Part shown: positions 27,192 to 35,993 of the stretch, one piece after another
How positions within the stretch are numbered: the stretch's first letter is position 1
Layout: every line of letters begins with the position of its first letter
NCBI RefSeq assembly: GCF_024519435.1
Contig: NZ_JALJRZ010000002.1
Span: 62,001 to 126,000 of the forward strand
Direction: 5' to 3'
Source: Terrabacter sp. Ter38
Lineage (GTDB): Bacteria > Actinomycetota > Actinomycetes > Actinomycetales > Dermatophilaceae
DNA length: 64,000 bases
Made by a program: the position numbers and the translations under genes
Notes under the pieces: generated by a model
Told to the model about the DNA's origin: nothing
The model's input: the letters and a program-made list of their open reading frames with translations, nothing else
Database searches by the model: none

Positions 27192-29149
27192 TGCCGGCGG
27201 GTGCCGAGGATTCTGAGGACATGGACGCAGCTGCCGACATCGCGATCTCGCACGCCCCGACGAGCGCACCGGGCGCGGCGGGGCCGACCAGGCACGTGAA
27301 GGCGGTTCCGATCGCGGACTACGGGTTCCTGTCCGACGGTGAGGTGACGGCCCTCGTGGCACCGGGCGGTGACGTCGACTGGATGTGCGTGCCGCGCCTC
27401 GACTCCCCGAGCGTCTTCGGGGCGGTGCTCGGGCGGCACTCGGGGCGCTTCCGGCTCGGGCCGTCCGACGTCAGCGTGCCGACGGCGCGGCGCTACCTGC
27501 CGGGCACCATGGTTCTCGAGACGAGCTGGGGCACGCCGACGGGCTGGATCATCGTGCGCGACGTGCTGCTCATCGGGCCGTGGCGCCACGACGAGGACGT
27601 GTCGCCGAAGCACCGGCGCACGCCGATGGACTACGACGCGGAGCACACGCTGCTGCGGACGATCCGCTGCGTGTCGGGCGAGGTGCAGACGGTGATGGAG
27701 TGCGAGCCGGTGCTCGACTACGGGCGCCAGCCGGTGACGTGGGACTACACCGACCTGGGCTACCACCAGGGCCGCGCGACCGGCGCGGGGTCGGATGTGG
27801 TGCTCACGCTGACGACGGACCTGCGGCTCGGCTTCGAGGGCGGGCAGGCTGCTGCGAGAACCCTGCTCAGGGAGGGCGACGTCCGTTACATCGCACTCTC
27901 GTGGGGTGAGAAGGCGCCGCCGACCGACTTCGGGCAGGCGTACCAGCGACTCGTGTGGACGGCCCACCACTGGCAGCACTGGCTTGCCCGCGGTCGCTTC
28001 CCCGACCACCCGTGGCGCAGCTACCTCCAGCGAAGTGCCCTGACGCTCAAGGGACTGACGTATGCGCCGACGGGCGCCATCGCCGCCGCGTCGACGACGT
28101 CGCTGCCGGAGACCATCGGCGGAGAGCGCAACTACGACTACCGCTACACGTGGATCCGTGACGCGACGTTCGCGCTGTGGGGGATGTACTCGCTCGGGTT
28201 CGACTGGGAGGCCGTGGACTTCTTCTCGTTCATCGCCGACATGGCCGAGCGCGACGAGGACCTGCAGATCATGTACGGCATCGGCGGGGAGCGCGAGCTG
28301 CCAGAGTTCGAGCTCGACCACCTATCGGGGTATGCCGGGTCGCGGCCCGTGCGCATCGGCAACGCCGCGCACTCCCAGGTGCAGCACGACGTCTGGGGCG
28401 CGCTCCTCGACTCGGTCTACCTTCACTCCAAGGTCGCCGACCACCTCGACGGGCGCATCTGGCCGATCCTCGGCAAGCAGGTCCGGTCGGCGCTCAAGCA
28501 CTGGCAGGAGCCGGACGCCGGCATCTGGGAGGTGCGCGGCGAGCTCAAGCACTTCACGTCGTCGAAGATCATGTGCTGGGTCGCGGTCGACCGCGGGGCG
28601 AAGCTCGCATCGATGATCGGCGAGGACTCGCAGGCCGCGGAGTGGGAGCTGGCCGCCGAGGAGATCATGGCCGACATCCTCGAGCACGGGGTCGACGAGC
28701 GTGGGGTGCTGACGCAGTACTACGGGGCGTCGGCTCTGGACGCCTCGCTGTTGCTCGCGCCGCTCGTGCGCTTCCTGCCACCGGACCACCCGGTGATCCG
28801 GGCGACGGTCCTCGCGATCGCGGACGAGCTGACCGTCGACGGGCTGGTGCTGCGCTATCGCGTCGACGAGACGGACGACGGCTTCTCCGGCGAGGAGGGG
28901 ACCTTCACGATCTGCTCGTTCTGGCTCGTGTCGGCGCTGTCGGAGATCGGCGAGCACAAGCGGGCGCACGAGCTGTGCGCGAAGCTGCTCTCCTTCGCCG
29001 GGCCGCTCGAGCTGTATGCCGAGGAGATCGACACCCACACCGGGCGCCACCTCGGCAACTTCCCGCAGGCGTTCACCCACTTGGCCCTGATCAACGCGGT
29101 CATGCACGTCATCGCCACCGAGACGGGCGGCGAGCTGCCTCCCCGCTGA
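27191..29149 (+). CDS. GH15 family glycoside hydrolase (trehalase or glucoamylase)
   Basis: About 652 residues from ATG 27191 (a GTG directly before it is the alternative). An N-terminal beta-sandwich starts ADYGFLSDGEVTALVAPGGDVDWMCVPRLDSPSVF. The (alpha/alpha)6 barrel has TTSLPETIGGERNYDYRYTWIRDATF, LDHLSGYAGSRPV and, near residue 565, the catalytic-acid region GEEGTFTICSFW. In actinobacteria close relatives include phosphate-requiring trehalases; glucoamylase is the other choice. No signal peptide, so the enzyme is cytoplasmic. Confidence 0.88.
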   Translation: MPAGAEDSEDMDAAADIAISHAPTSAPGAAGPTRHVKAVPIADYGFLSDGEVTALVAPGGDVDWMCVPRLDSPSVFGAVLGRHSGRFRLGPSDVSVPTARRYLPGTMVLETSWGTPTGWIIVRDVLLIGPWRHDEDVSPKHRRTPMDYDAEHTLLRTIRCVSGEVQTVMECEPVLDYGRQPVTWDYTDLGYHQGRATGAGSDVVLTLTTDLRLGFEGGQAAARTLLREGDVRYIALSWGEKAPPTDFGQAYQRLVWTAHHWQHWLARGRFPDHPWRSYLQRSALTLKGLTYAPTGAIAAASTTSLPETIGGERNYDYRYTWIRDATFALWGMYSLGFDWEAVDFFSFIADMAERDEDLQIMYGIGGERELPEFELDHLSGYAGSRPVRIGNAAHSQVQHDVWGALLDSVYLHSKVADHLDGRIWPILGKQVRSALKHWQEPDAGIWEVRGELKHFTSSKIMCWVAVDRGAKLASMIGEDSQAAEWELAAEEIMADILEHGVDERGVLTQYYGASALDASLLLAPLVRFLPPDHPVIRATVLAIADELTVDGLVLRYRVDETDDGFSGEEGTFTICSFWLVSALSEIGEHKRAHELCAKLLSFAGPLELYAEEIDTHTGRHLGNFPQAFTHLALINAVMHVIATETGGELPPR

Positions 29150-29216
29150 CGCCCCGGCACCGCACTTCGCCGCCATACCGAGAACCGATCCGGCCCTCCG
29201 GGTCGACAGTAGAGAT

Positions 29217-29771
29217 GTGGCACCACTCGTCGCTCCCGACGACCAGTCCCTCCTCGAGGCGCTGGCCTCCGGGGACGTCGGCGCCCTCGAGAGGCTCTAC
29301 GAGCGTCACGCACCGTGGCTCTCGGTCCGGCTGATGCGACGCTGCAACGACCGTGAGGTCGTGGCCGATGTCCTCCAGGACACCTTCGTGGCCGTGTGGC
29401 AGGGGGCCCGGCGCTACCAGGGGACGGGCGAGGTCGGCGCGTGGATGTGGGGTATCGCGATCAGACGGCTCGTCAGCCGGCTCCGGTCGCGCCGGGACGT
29501 CGTGCTCTTGCGCGACCCGGCGGCCTCCGGCGCTGCCTCGCCGACCGCCGAGGACGAGCTGCTCCTCGGCGTCGAGTACGGCGACCTCGGTCGGGCGATG
29601 GCCACCCTGTCCCCCGAGCTGCGCGCCGTCATGCAGGCGACCGTGCTCGACGGCCTCACCACCCGCGAGGCCGCGCGCCTGCTGGGCATCCCCCAGAACA
29701 CCGTCAAGACGCGGGCCCACCGCGCGAGGGCGCGCCTGCGGGCGAGCCTCTTGGAAGGAGCGTCGTCATGA
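29217..29771 (+). CDS. ECF-type RNA polymerase sigma factor
   Basis: 184 residues from GTG 29217. Region 2: ALERLYERHAPWLSVRLMRRC...VLQDTFVAVWQGARRYQG. Region 4 HTH: LTTREAARLLGIPQNTVKTRAHRARARLR. It heads a five-gene operon in which the next gene, overlapping by 4 nt, encodes a zinc-type anti-sigma protein, so it is probably held inactive at the membrane until a signal arrives. Confidence 0.9.
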   Translation: MAPLVAPDDQSLLEALASGDVGALERLYERHAPWLSVRLMRRCNDREVVADVLQDTFVAVWQGARRYQGTGEVGAWMWGIAIRRLVSRLRSRRDVVLLRDPAASGAASPTAEDELLLGVEYGDLGRAMATLSPELRAVMQATVLDGLTTREAARLLGIPQNTVKTRAHRARARLRASLLEGASS

Positions 29772-30706
29772 GTACGCGCCACGTGCGGCCGGACGACCTG
29801 CGCGCCTGGGTCCGCGGCGAGGCCGACGCCGTCACGTCGATGTCGCTCGAGCAGCACCTCGTGCGGTGCCCGCAGTGCCAGGCGGGTGTCGCGGCCGAGC
29901 TGCCACCGATGGCGTATGCCGTCAGCTCCCTTCCCGACGTCACGCCCCTCTCGGACGCAGCGGGTCCCGGGCAGCCTGAGCCACCAGCGCTTTCCGAGGT
30001 TCCGGACGCGCCGGACCTGCCGGACCTGCCGGACCTGGCGGCCGTCTGGGGCGCCGTACGCGACGAGATCGAGGTGCCACGCGTGTCGCTGCTGGAGCGG
30101 CTCCTCGTGCGGATCGGCCTGCCGCCCGGCGACGCGATGCTCGTGGCCGCGGCGCCGGCGCTGCGCGGGTCGTGGATCTGCGCGGTCGCCCTCGCCGTCG
30201 CCTTCGCGGTCGGTGGGGCCGTGGCCGCGCGCAACGGCAGCGTCATGGTCTTCCTCGTCGTGGCGCCGATCGTGCCGGTGCTCGCCGTGGCGACGGCCTT
30301 CGGGCCGGAGGCGGGGCCGGCGCTGGAGCAGGAGAGCTCGACGCCGTACCCGCTCGCACGTCTGCTCCTGCTCCGTACCGCCGCCGTGCTCCTCGCCGCG
30401 CTCCCCGTCGTCCTCGTCGGCCAGTTCGTCTTCCCCGAGTCGGCGGCGTGGGTGTGGCTCCTCCCGGCACTGGGCTTCACCGCGGCGGTCCTCGCTCTCT
30501 CGACGTGGTTCGGGCCGTGGCGCCCGGCGAGCGCCATCACCGTCGTCTGGGTCATCGCCACCGGCGCGGCCTCCCGCCTCGACACGATCTGGGCCGTCTT
30601 CGCGCCTCAGTACCTCGTCCTCTACGTCCTCATGCTCCTCATCGGGCCGCCCGTCCTCGTCCTTCGAGCCCGGCGACTCGGCACGATCGGAAGGATCGCG
30701 TCATGA
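29768..30706 (+). CDS. Zinc-finger anti-sigma-like membrane protein
   Basis: 312 residues. The N-terminal ZAS motif is LEQHLVRCPQCQAGV (His-x3-Cys-x2-Cys). A PDLP-type short repeat (APDLPDLPDL) forms a linker, and six or so TM helices follow, starting LRGSWICAVALAVAFAVGGAVAA. It is larger than simple anti-sigma factors. The gene overlaps both the sigma-factor and the ABC ATPase genes by 4 nt. Confidence 0.75.
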   Translation: MSTRHVRPDDLRAWVRGEADAVTSMSLEQHLVRCPQCQAGVAAELPPMAYAVSSLPDVTPLSDAAGPGQPEPPALSEVPDAPDLPDLPDLAAVWGAVRDEIEVPRVSLLERLLVRIGLPPGDAMLVAAAPALRGSWICAVALAVAFAVGGAVAARNGSVMVFLVVAPIVPVLAVATAFGPEAGPALEQESSTPYPLARLLLLRTAAVLLAALPVVLVGQFVFPESAAWVWLLPALGFTAAVLALSTWFGPWRPASAITVVWVIATGAASRLDTIWAVFAPQYLVLYVLMLLIGPPVLVLRARRLGTIGRIAS

Positions 30707-31602
30707 CCGCAACCAGCTCGACCCCGGTCTCCCTGCGCGGTGTCACCAAGCGCTACCGCTCCCTCGCGGCCCTCGACGACGTCGACCTCGACCTCGGGCC
30801 CGGCATCACCGGCCTGCTCGGTCCGAACGGCGCCGGCAAGACGACGATGCTCCGCGTCATGGCGACGGTGCTGCGACCCGACGCCGGCGAGGTGCGGCTC
30901 CTCGGCCGCGACCCGAGCCGGCCGGATGCCCGCACCGAAATCAGGCGGCGGCTCGGCTACCAACCGCAGGAGCTCGGCTTCCCGCGCGGGTTCTCCACCT
31001 TCGCCTTCGTCAACTACATGGCAGTCCTCAAGGAGTGGGCCGACCGTGGGACTCGCACCACCGAGGTGAGACGGGTGCTCGACCTCGTCGGCCTCGGCGA
31101 CGTCGCGACGAAGCGCATCAGTCGTCTCTCGGGTGGGCAGCGGCGCCGGGTCGCCCTGGCCCAGGCCCTGCTCGGCACACCGGAGCTGCTGGTCCTGGAC
31201 GAGCCGACGACCGGGCTCGACCCCGAGCAGCGCGCGTCCTTGCGGGGCGTGCTCGCCGACATCGCCGCGACGTCGACGATGGTCATCTCGACGCACCAGA
31301 CCGAGGACGTCGCCGCGCTGTGCCGCCGGGTCGTCGTGCTCGATGCCGGGCGGGTGCACTTCGACGGCACGGTGCCCCAGCTGGTGTCGCTCGCGGCCGG
31401 ACGTGTCTGGATGGCCGCTGCGCCGGATGCAGCGGCGCAGGCGTCGTGGCGCACCGCGTCCGGGCGCTATCGCAACGTCGGGGAGTCAGTGCCGAGAGGC
31501 GCCGAGCTCGTCGAGCCCAGCCTCGAGGACGCCTACCTGCTGCTCCGGGGCGCAACGGCCGCCGCCACCGCTGACGCCACGACCTCGGCGGAGGTGGCGT
31601 GA
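30703..31602 (+). CDS. ABC transporter ATP-binding protein
   Basis: 299 residues. Walker A GPNGAGKTT, signature LSGGQRRRVALAQALLG, Walker B LLVLDEPTTGLDP, and the switch His in ISTHQTEDV. The composition of the C-terminal tail suggests an exporter/multidrug subfamily ATPase. It works with the permease encoded next. Confidence 0.92.
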   Translation: MTATSSTPVSLRGVTKRYRSLAALDDVDLDLGPGITGLLGPNGAGKTTMLRVMATVLRPDAGEVRLLGRDPSRPDARTEIRRRLGYQPQELGFPRGFSTFAFVNYMAVLKEWADRGTRTTEVRRVLDLVGLGDVATKRISRLSGGQRRRVALAQALLGTPELLVLDEPTTGLDPEQRASLRGVLADIAATSTMVISTHQTEDVAALCRRVVVLDAGRVHFDGTVPQLVSLAAGRVWMAAAPDAAAQASWRTASGRYRNVGESVPRGAELVEPSLEDAYLLLRGATAAATADATTSAEVA

Positions 31603-32555
31603 TGACCAGCACCCCGCAGGACGCCCTTGCCGTGACGACCGCCCTCGCCCCGCGCGGCGGCTACCGGAGCCCGTTCGCCGCGCTCGCCCGCATCGAGGCG
31701 TGGCGCTTCGCGCGACACCCGATGTTCCTCGTGGGCACGGCGCTCGGCGTCGTCTTCACGGCCATGGCCCTCAACGAGGAGGCACACCAGGTCACGAGCG
31801 ACTCGCTCAGCCTGCCCGTCGTCGCCCTGACGGTGGGGGTTTCCTCGATGATCACCGCCTACCACCTGACGCGGTCCTTCCACGGGGCCGGTGAGCTGCT
31901 CGAGGCGTCGCCCACCTCCGTCACGACCCGGACGGCCGCGCTCTGCCTGATGGCTGGTGTCCCTGCGCTCGTCGCCTCGGCGTGGCTCGTCCTCTACTAC
32001 GCCATCGGCCCGTCGGCGTTGGGCGCGCCGGCCTGGATGTATGGCCCCTTCTCGCCCGCAGCGGTCGCGACGGTCCTCGTGCAGAACTCGATCGCCTGCT
32101 CCGTCGGCGGGACCCTGCTCGGCGTCGCTGCCGGCCGGTGGTGGCGCTTCCGCGGCGCGTCAGCCGTCCTCGTGCTGGCGGTGGTGGTGTGGACCTTCGG
32201 CGTCCTCGGCGTCTTCACCAACACCGAGTCAGCACCAGCTGAGTGGTACCGCTGGGTCAGGCTGTTCGAGCCCCTCGGCATCTTCACTAACGCAGCGCAG
32301 GGTTACGTCGCGGTCACCAGCCTGACCGGGTCGCCGGCGTGGTACCTCGCGTGGACCCTCACGCTCTGCGGCCTTGCCGCCCTGGCCGCGTTGCTGTGGC
32401 GGTCGGAGGGTCGGACGCGGCGGCGTCTCGTCCGGATCGGCGTGGTCCTCGTCGCCCTCTCCGTCCTCACCTACGGCTTGGCCTCCGCCGGCGGGCTCAG
32501 CGAGCCGGTGCGCTCCTACCCCGACGGCCACAGCGTCGTCCTCGTCTCGAAGTGA
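31602..32555 (+). CDS. ABC transporter permease
   Basis: 317 residues from ATG 31602 (GTG 31599 overlapping the ATPase stop is the alternative). ABC-2-like: an N-terminal RIEAWRFARHPMFLVGTALG followed by six hydrophobic segments, e.g. LVASAWLVLYYAIGP and AVLVLAVVVWTFGVLGVF. The substrate is not predictable. Confidence 0.85.
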   Translation: MTSTPQDALAVTTALAPRGGYRSPFAALARIEAWRFARHPMFLVGTALGVVFTAMALNEEAHQVTSDSLSLPVVALTVGVSSMITAYHLTRSFHGAGELLEASPTSVTTRTAALCLMAGVPALVASAWLVLYYAIGPSALGAPAWMYGPFSPAAVATVLVQNSIACSVGGTLLGVAAGRWWRFRGASAVLVLAVVVWTFGVLGVFTNTESAPAEWYRWVRLFEPLGIFTNAAQGYVAVTSLTGSPAWYLAWTLTLCGLAALAALLWRSEGRTRRRLVRIGVVLVALSVLTYGLASAGGLSEPVRSYPDGHSVVLVSK

Positions 32556-33154
32556 ACGCGACTCGCACGCTCGGGCCGGCAGCGGGCATCCCGTGGCGGC
32601 CCGTGGCGGCCCTGACTGTCGCCGGGCTGCTCCTCGTCGGGGTCGCGGCGACGTGGACCACCAGCGCCGTCGCGGGCACCACGCTGGTGGTGGGCGTGGC
32701 CGTCCTCGCGGCCGCGACGGCATACGTCCTCGACGAGGCGGCGGCGGAGGCCGTCGGGGGAACGCCCACGTCACTGCGACAGCGCAGTGGAGCCCGACTC
32801 CTCGTCGCAGGTGGGGTGCTCGTCGTGGGGACGCTCGGGGTCGGGGTCCTGACGGTCAGGAGCGGGGTGAGCGCTCGGTTCGGGGTCATGCTCTGGCTGA
32901 CGGGCTGCGTGCTCGTGGCCGTCGCCTCCGCCGCCACGTTACGACGGCACTTCGCCGAGCCCGGGGACGCGGTCGGTGGCGCCCTGCTGACGGTGGTCAT
33001 CGCGCTGGCCGTCGTGAACCCGCTCTCGCGTTGGGTCGACGTCTTCCCGAGTGAGCCGGACGCACGGTGGGCAAGCTCGTTCGTGCTCTGGGGTGGCGTG
33101 GGCGCCCTCTGCCTGGCGGTGCTGACGCGCGCGACCCGGGACCCGCTCGACTGA
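32552..33154 (+). CDS. Hypothetical membrane protein, ABC-operon associated
   Basis: 200 residues, GTG start at 32552 in a GTGA overlap with the permease gene. About six TM helices (VAALTVAGLLLVGVAATW, TLVVGVAVLAAATAYVL and others) and short polar loops. It resembles an additional transmembrane subunit or accessory of the exporter. It is the last gene of the sigma-factor operon. Confidence 0.7.
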   Translation: MNATRTLGPAAGIPWRPVAALTVAGLLLVGVAATWTTSAVAGTTLVVGVAVLAAATAYVLDEAAAEAVGGTPTSLRQRSGARLLVAGGVLVVGTLGVGVLTVRSGVSARFGVMLWLTGCVLVAVASAATLRRHFAEPGDAVGGALLTVVIALAVVNPLSRWVDVFPSEPDARWASSFVLWGGVGALCLAVLTRATRDPLD

Positions 33155-33250
33155 CGAGTGGCGGCGCTGCTGGTCTGATTCGTCGGTGGCGATGGGCCGG
33201 CGAGCCGTAGCGTGCACCCAGGGGGCCGAGGCGACCGAAAGGCGCGCACC

Positions 33251-33865
33251 ATGATGCAGTTCGAGGTCGACCCGAGCCGGATGGCCCTGCTCAACATCGA
33301 CGTCCAGAACGTCTTCGTCGAGATGGCGTGGGATGCGCCTGCCGTGGTCGATCGCATCAACCGCCTGGCGGAGGTATGCCGTGTGGCCGGCATCCCGGTC
33401 ATCCACGTCCGGCACGCGGTGGCCGAGGGCGCCGATCTCGGGATCCTCGGCGAGATGTTCCCGCCGGTGCGAGAGGGGATGTTGGACCGCACGTCCCACA
33501 CTGCCGCGTTCCACGAGTCGCTGGTCATGGACCCGTCCGACCACGTGCTCGAGAAGCCGCACTTCGGCGCCTTCCAGGACACCGACCTGCTGACGCGGCT
33601 CGAGCTGCTCGGTGTCGACACCATCATCATCACCGGCATCGAGACGAACGTCTGCTGCGAGACGACGGCGCGCGAGGCGATGGTCCGCGACGTGCGCGCC
33701 TTCTTCATGAGCGATGCCACGACGACGGGTGGGGTGCCGGGGATGGAAGTCGCCGAGGTGCAGCGCGCCTCGCTGGCCACGGTCGGCACCTTCTTCGCCC
33801 AGGTCGCCACGACCGACGAGATGATCGACTGGATCGGTGCTGCGTCTGAGCCCACCGAGCGATAA
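33251..33865 (+). CDS. Isochorismatase-family cysteine hydrolase, copy 1
   Basis: 204 residues from ATG 33251 (MMQFEVDPSRMALLNIDVQN). Catalytic triad candidates: Asp in NIDVQNVF, Lys in LEKPHFGAF and Cys in ETNVCCETTAREA. The protein matches the cysteine hydrolase (nicotinamidase-like) clan. Its close paralogue lies 845 bp downstream. Confidence 0.88.
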   Translation: MMQFEVDPSRMALLNIDVQNVFVEMAWDAPAVVDRINRLAEVCRVAGIPVIHVRHAVAEGADLGILGEMFPPVREGMLDRTSHTAAFHESLVMDPSDHVLEKPHFGAFQDTDLLTRLELLGVDTIIITGIETNVCCETTAREAMVRDVRAFFMSDATTTGGVPGMEVAEVQRASLATVGTFFAQVATTDEMIDWIGAASEPTER

Positions 33866-33962
33866 GCGGATGACTCGTCAGTGGGTGGGTGACGGCCGCC
33901 GAGGCGAAGGGTGGAGACTGGGGGTTCGGCGACTGCACCACGAAGGAAGCGGATGACTGCCC

Positions 33963-34517
33963 ATGTCTGACCAGGAGACGTTCGTGACTCCGAAGTTCGC
34001 CCAGCCCTACTGGGCGAAGCACGCCTACGAGGTGCTCGTGGAGACCGCGGGTCGCTACAACGCCGTCATCACCTACTCCGAGCTCGCGGAGGAGGTCCAG
34101 CGCCGCACGTCGCTGCGGACCAAGTCGCAGATGCGCAACTGGATCGGTGCGCTGCTGGCCGATCTGGTGAAGGTCAACCACGTGCGCAACGAGCCGCCGC
34201 TCGCGTCACTGGTCGTCCGCAAGGACGACGGCCAGGTCGGCGCCGGCTACGACGAGGCGCTCCGTGTCGCTGGCAAGGCCCCGATCACCGACCCACTCGA
34301 GCGCGAGAACAGCGCGGCCGCCGCACGGCTCGAGTGCTACCGACACTGGGGAGCCGACGTGCCCGCCGACGCGGTGCCGACGCTGACGGCTAAGGCCCGG
34401 GTGGTCCGCGCGAGCACGCCGCGCGCGACGGCGGCGACCGAGGCTCGCCGCGGTGCGGTCTGCCCGACCTGCTTCATGGAGATGCCCGTCTCCGGCCCCT
34501 GCCCCAACTGCGACTGA
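33963..34517 (+). CDS. Hypothetical protein with winged-helix-like N-terminus and zinc-ribbon tail
   Basis: 184 residues. N-terminal: YAKHAYEVLVETAGRYNAVITYSELAEEVQRRTSL-like helices then SLVVRKDDGQVGAGYDEAL, a pattern seen in uncharacterised actinobacterial proteins. The C-terminus has CPTCFMEMPVSGPCPNCD, a two-CxxC zinc knuckle. It lies between the two isochorismatase copies. Function unknown; DNA binding is plausible from the winged helix plus zinc ribbon. Confidence 0.65.
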   Translation: MSDQETFVTPKFAQPYWAKHAYEVLVETAGRYNAVITYSELAEEVQRRTSLRTKSQMRNWIGALLADLVKVNHVRNEPPLASLVVRKDDGQVGAGYDEALRVAGKAPITDPLERENSAAAARLECYRHWGADVPADAVPTLTAKARVVRASTPRATAATEARRGAVCPTCFMEMPVSGPCPNCD

Positions 34518-34710
34518 CTCGAGCAACCGCCACCTGGTCGGCGTCGCCGCGTACCGAGCAAGGCAGGCCACACGGCATACGCCATCTCGGTCGACCGTGT
34601 TGACTGGGCGATTCCCTGAAGGGACGCCCCTCGCAGCCCTAGCCTGTTCCTACGGTCGGCCGGCACCCGGAAGGCGCAGCATGATGCAGTTCGAGGTCGC
34701 GCCATAGCGT

Positions 34711-35304
34711 ATGGCGCTGGTAAACATCGACGTGCAGAACGTCTTCGTCGAGATGGCGGTCGACGGCTTGGCCGTCGCCCAGCGCATCAACCGCCTCGCC
34801 GCGGCGTGCCGCGCCGCCGGCATACCGGTGATCCACGTGCGGCACGCGGTGGCAGCCGATGCTGACCTCCGCATCCTCGGTGAGCAGTTCGATGTCGTGA
34901 GGGAAGGCATGCTGGAACGCTCGTCGCAGACGGCGGCGTTCCATCCGGACCTGGTCATCGACCCCTCGGACCAACTGCTCGAGAAGCCGCACTTCGGTGC
35001 CTTCTACGACACGCACCTCGAGGAGCGTCTGGGCCGGCTCGGCGTCGACACGATCATCGTCACGGGCATCGAGACGAACGTCTGCTGCGAGACCACCGCA
35101 CGAGAGGCCATGGTCCGCGACATTCGGGTCTTGTTCGTCAGCGACGCCACGACCACCGGCGGCGTGCCCGGGCTGTCCGTGGACGAGGTGCAGCGTGCCT
35201 CCCTTGCGACGGTCGGCACGTTCTTCGCCGAGCTCGTGACGGCCGACGAGTTGGTCGCCCGCATCGGGGACGCACCGGTAGGCGCCACGGTGGTGTCGGG
35301 GTAG
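34711..35304 (+). CDS. Isochorismatase-family hydrolase, copy 2, truncated by in-frame TAG
   Basis: The frame runs from ATG 34711 (MALVNIDVQNVF) for 197 residues. Homology to copy 1 continues upstream to ATG 34681 (MMQFEVAP), but codon 34705-34707 is TAG where copy 1 has a serine codon, followed by RMALVN. So the ancestral start is cut off and the remaining protein lacks the first ten residues, although Asp, Lys and Cys of the active site remain. Only the upstream start has a Shine-Dalgarno-like sequence, so expression of the restart is doubtful. Confidence 0.75.
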   Translation: MALVNIDVQNVFVEMAVDGLAVAQRINRLAAACRAAGIPVIHVRHAVAADADLRILGEQFDVVREGMLERSSQTAAFHPDLVIDPSDQLLEKPHFGAFYDTHLEERLGRLGVDTIIVTGIETNVCCETTAREAMVRDIRVLFVSDATTTGGVPGLSVDEVQRASLATVGTFFAELVTADELVARIGDAPVGATVVSG

Positions 35305-35347
35305 CCGAACACGCGGCGTCGGGCGCCGTCAGGGAGGTGCGCCCAGG

Positions 35348-35545
35348 TCAGTCGGCCTTCTCGAAGGTCACGAGGACGCCATTGACGCCGCCTGGTCCTA
35401 TGCGCCCCTTGACGTCGACGGACGTGATCGCTTTGAGCGACCAGCCCTTCGAGCCGTAATCGTTGAGCACCTTCTCGAGCTTGTCGCCCGACATCTTCCC
35501 GCCGAGCATTCCCTCACGAAGCTCGACGACCTTGTACTGCGGCAC
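35348..35545 (-). CDS. DUF4177-type small protein
   Basis: 65 residues from GTG 35545, with AAGG 7 nt upstream: MPQYKVVELREGML... . The pattern of KVV strand, ....LEKVLNDYGSKGWSLKAI helix and final VLVTFEK strand is DUF4177. Function unknown. Confidence 0.75.
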   Translation of the reverse strand: MPQYKVVELREGMLGGKMSGDKLEKVLNDYGSKGWSLKAITSVDVKGRIGPGGVNGVLVTFEKAD

Positions 35546-35633
35546 GGCGCACCTTCTTCCCTGTCGATGTCCTTTGACCGTATGTCGTGTCGATCGCGCC
35601 CGCTGCCCAAAGGGCAGGGGCAGGACCCGGCCA

Positions 35634-35813
35634 CCCGTCGGAGTACTTCTTGATGGTGGCGGTGACGAAGGAGTCAGCGGCGACCTTGCTGCCAGCCTCA
35701 AGGTCCTGGGCCAGCACCACCCAGTTCCTGTCGAGGACCGGCACGCGGTGGGAGCCAGTCGCGTCGTTTGCCGGGGCGACCTGAAGGCCAGCCGCTTCCA
35801 GCCTCACACGGAC
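35634..35813 (-). pseudogene. PASTA-domain remnant
   Basis: The minus strand reads LQVAPANDATGSHRVPVLDRNWVVLAQDL...KVAADSFVTATIKKYSDG, nearly the same as the C-terminal PASTA region of the lipoprotein at 36799-37260. Here there is no signal peptide, no lipobox and no start codon, and the frame continues past the normal stop. Both copies point the same way, forming a direct repeat about 1.16 kb apart. Confidence 0.7.
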
Positions 35814-35993
35814 ACCGGGGCCGACGCACGAGGGCCGGCGCGGCGAGGCGTCGGGCTGAGCGGCGTCCGCGAGCGGGTCGAGCACTATCGCGGCGACATG
35901 ACCGCGGGCGTGGACACCGACGGCGTCTTCCGGGTGTCCATCCGGCTGCCGTTGCACCAACCCGACCGAGACAGGGATGCGATCCATGACTGA
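35812..35993 (+). pseudogene. C-terminal remnant of a sensor histidine kinase
   Basis: The plus strand encodes GVGLSGVRERVEHYRGDM and ends VSIRLPL, the G2-box end of an HATPase_c domain with GLxGxRERV. Everything upstream of the ATPase C-terminus is missing; the PASTA remnant takes its place. The stop overlaps the response regulator start by about 8 nt, as in intact two-component pairs. Confidence 0.65.

Noticed and set aside
32765-32795. Another copy of the hairpin element inside the membrane-protein gene
   Set aside because: ACGTCACTG and CAGTGGAGC look similar but the arms do not match the element beyond this short core, and the stretch is coding.
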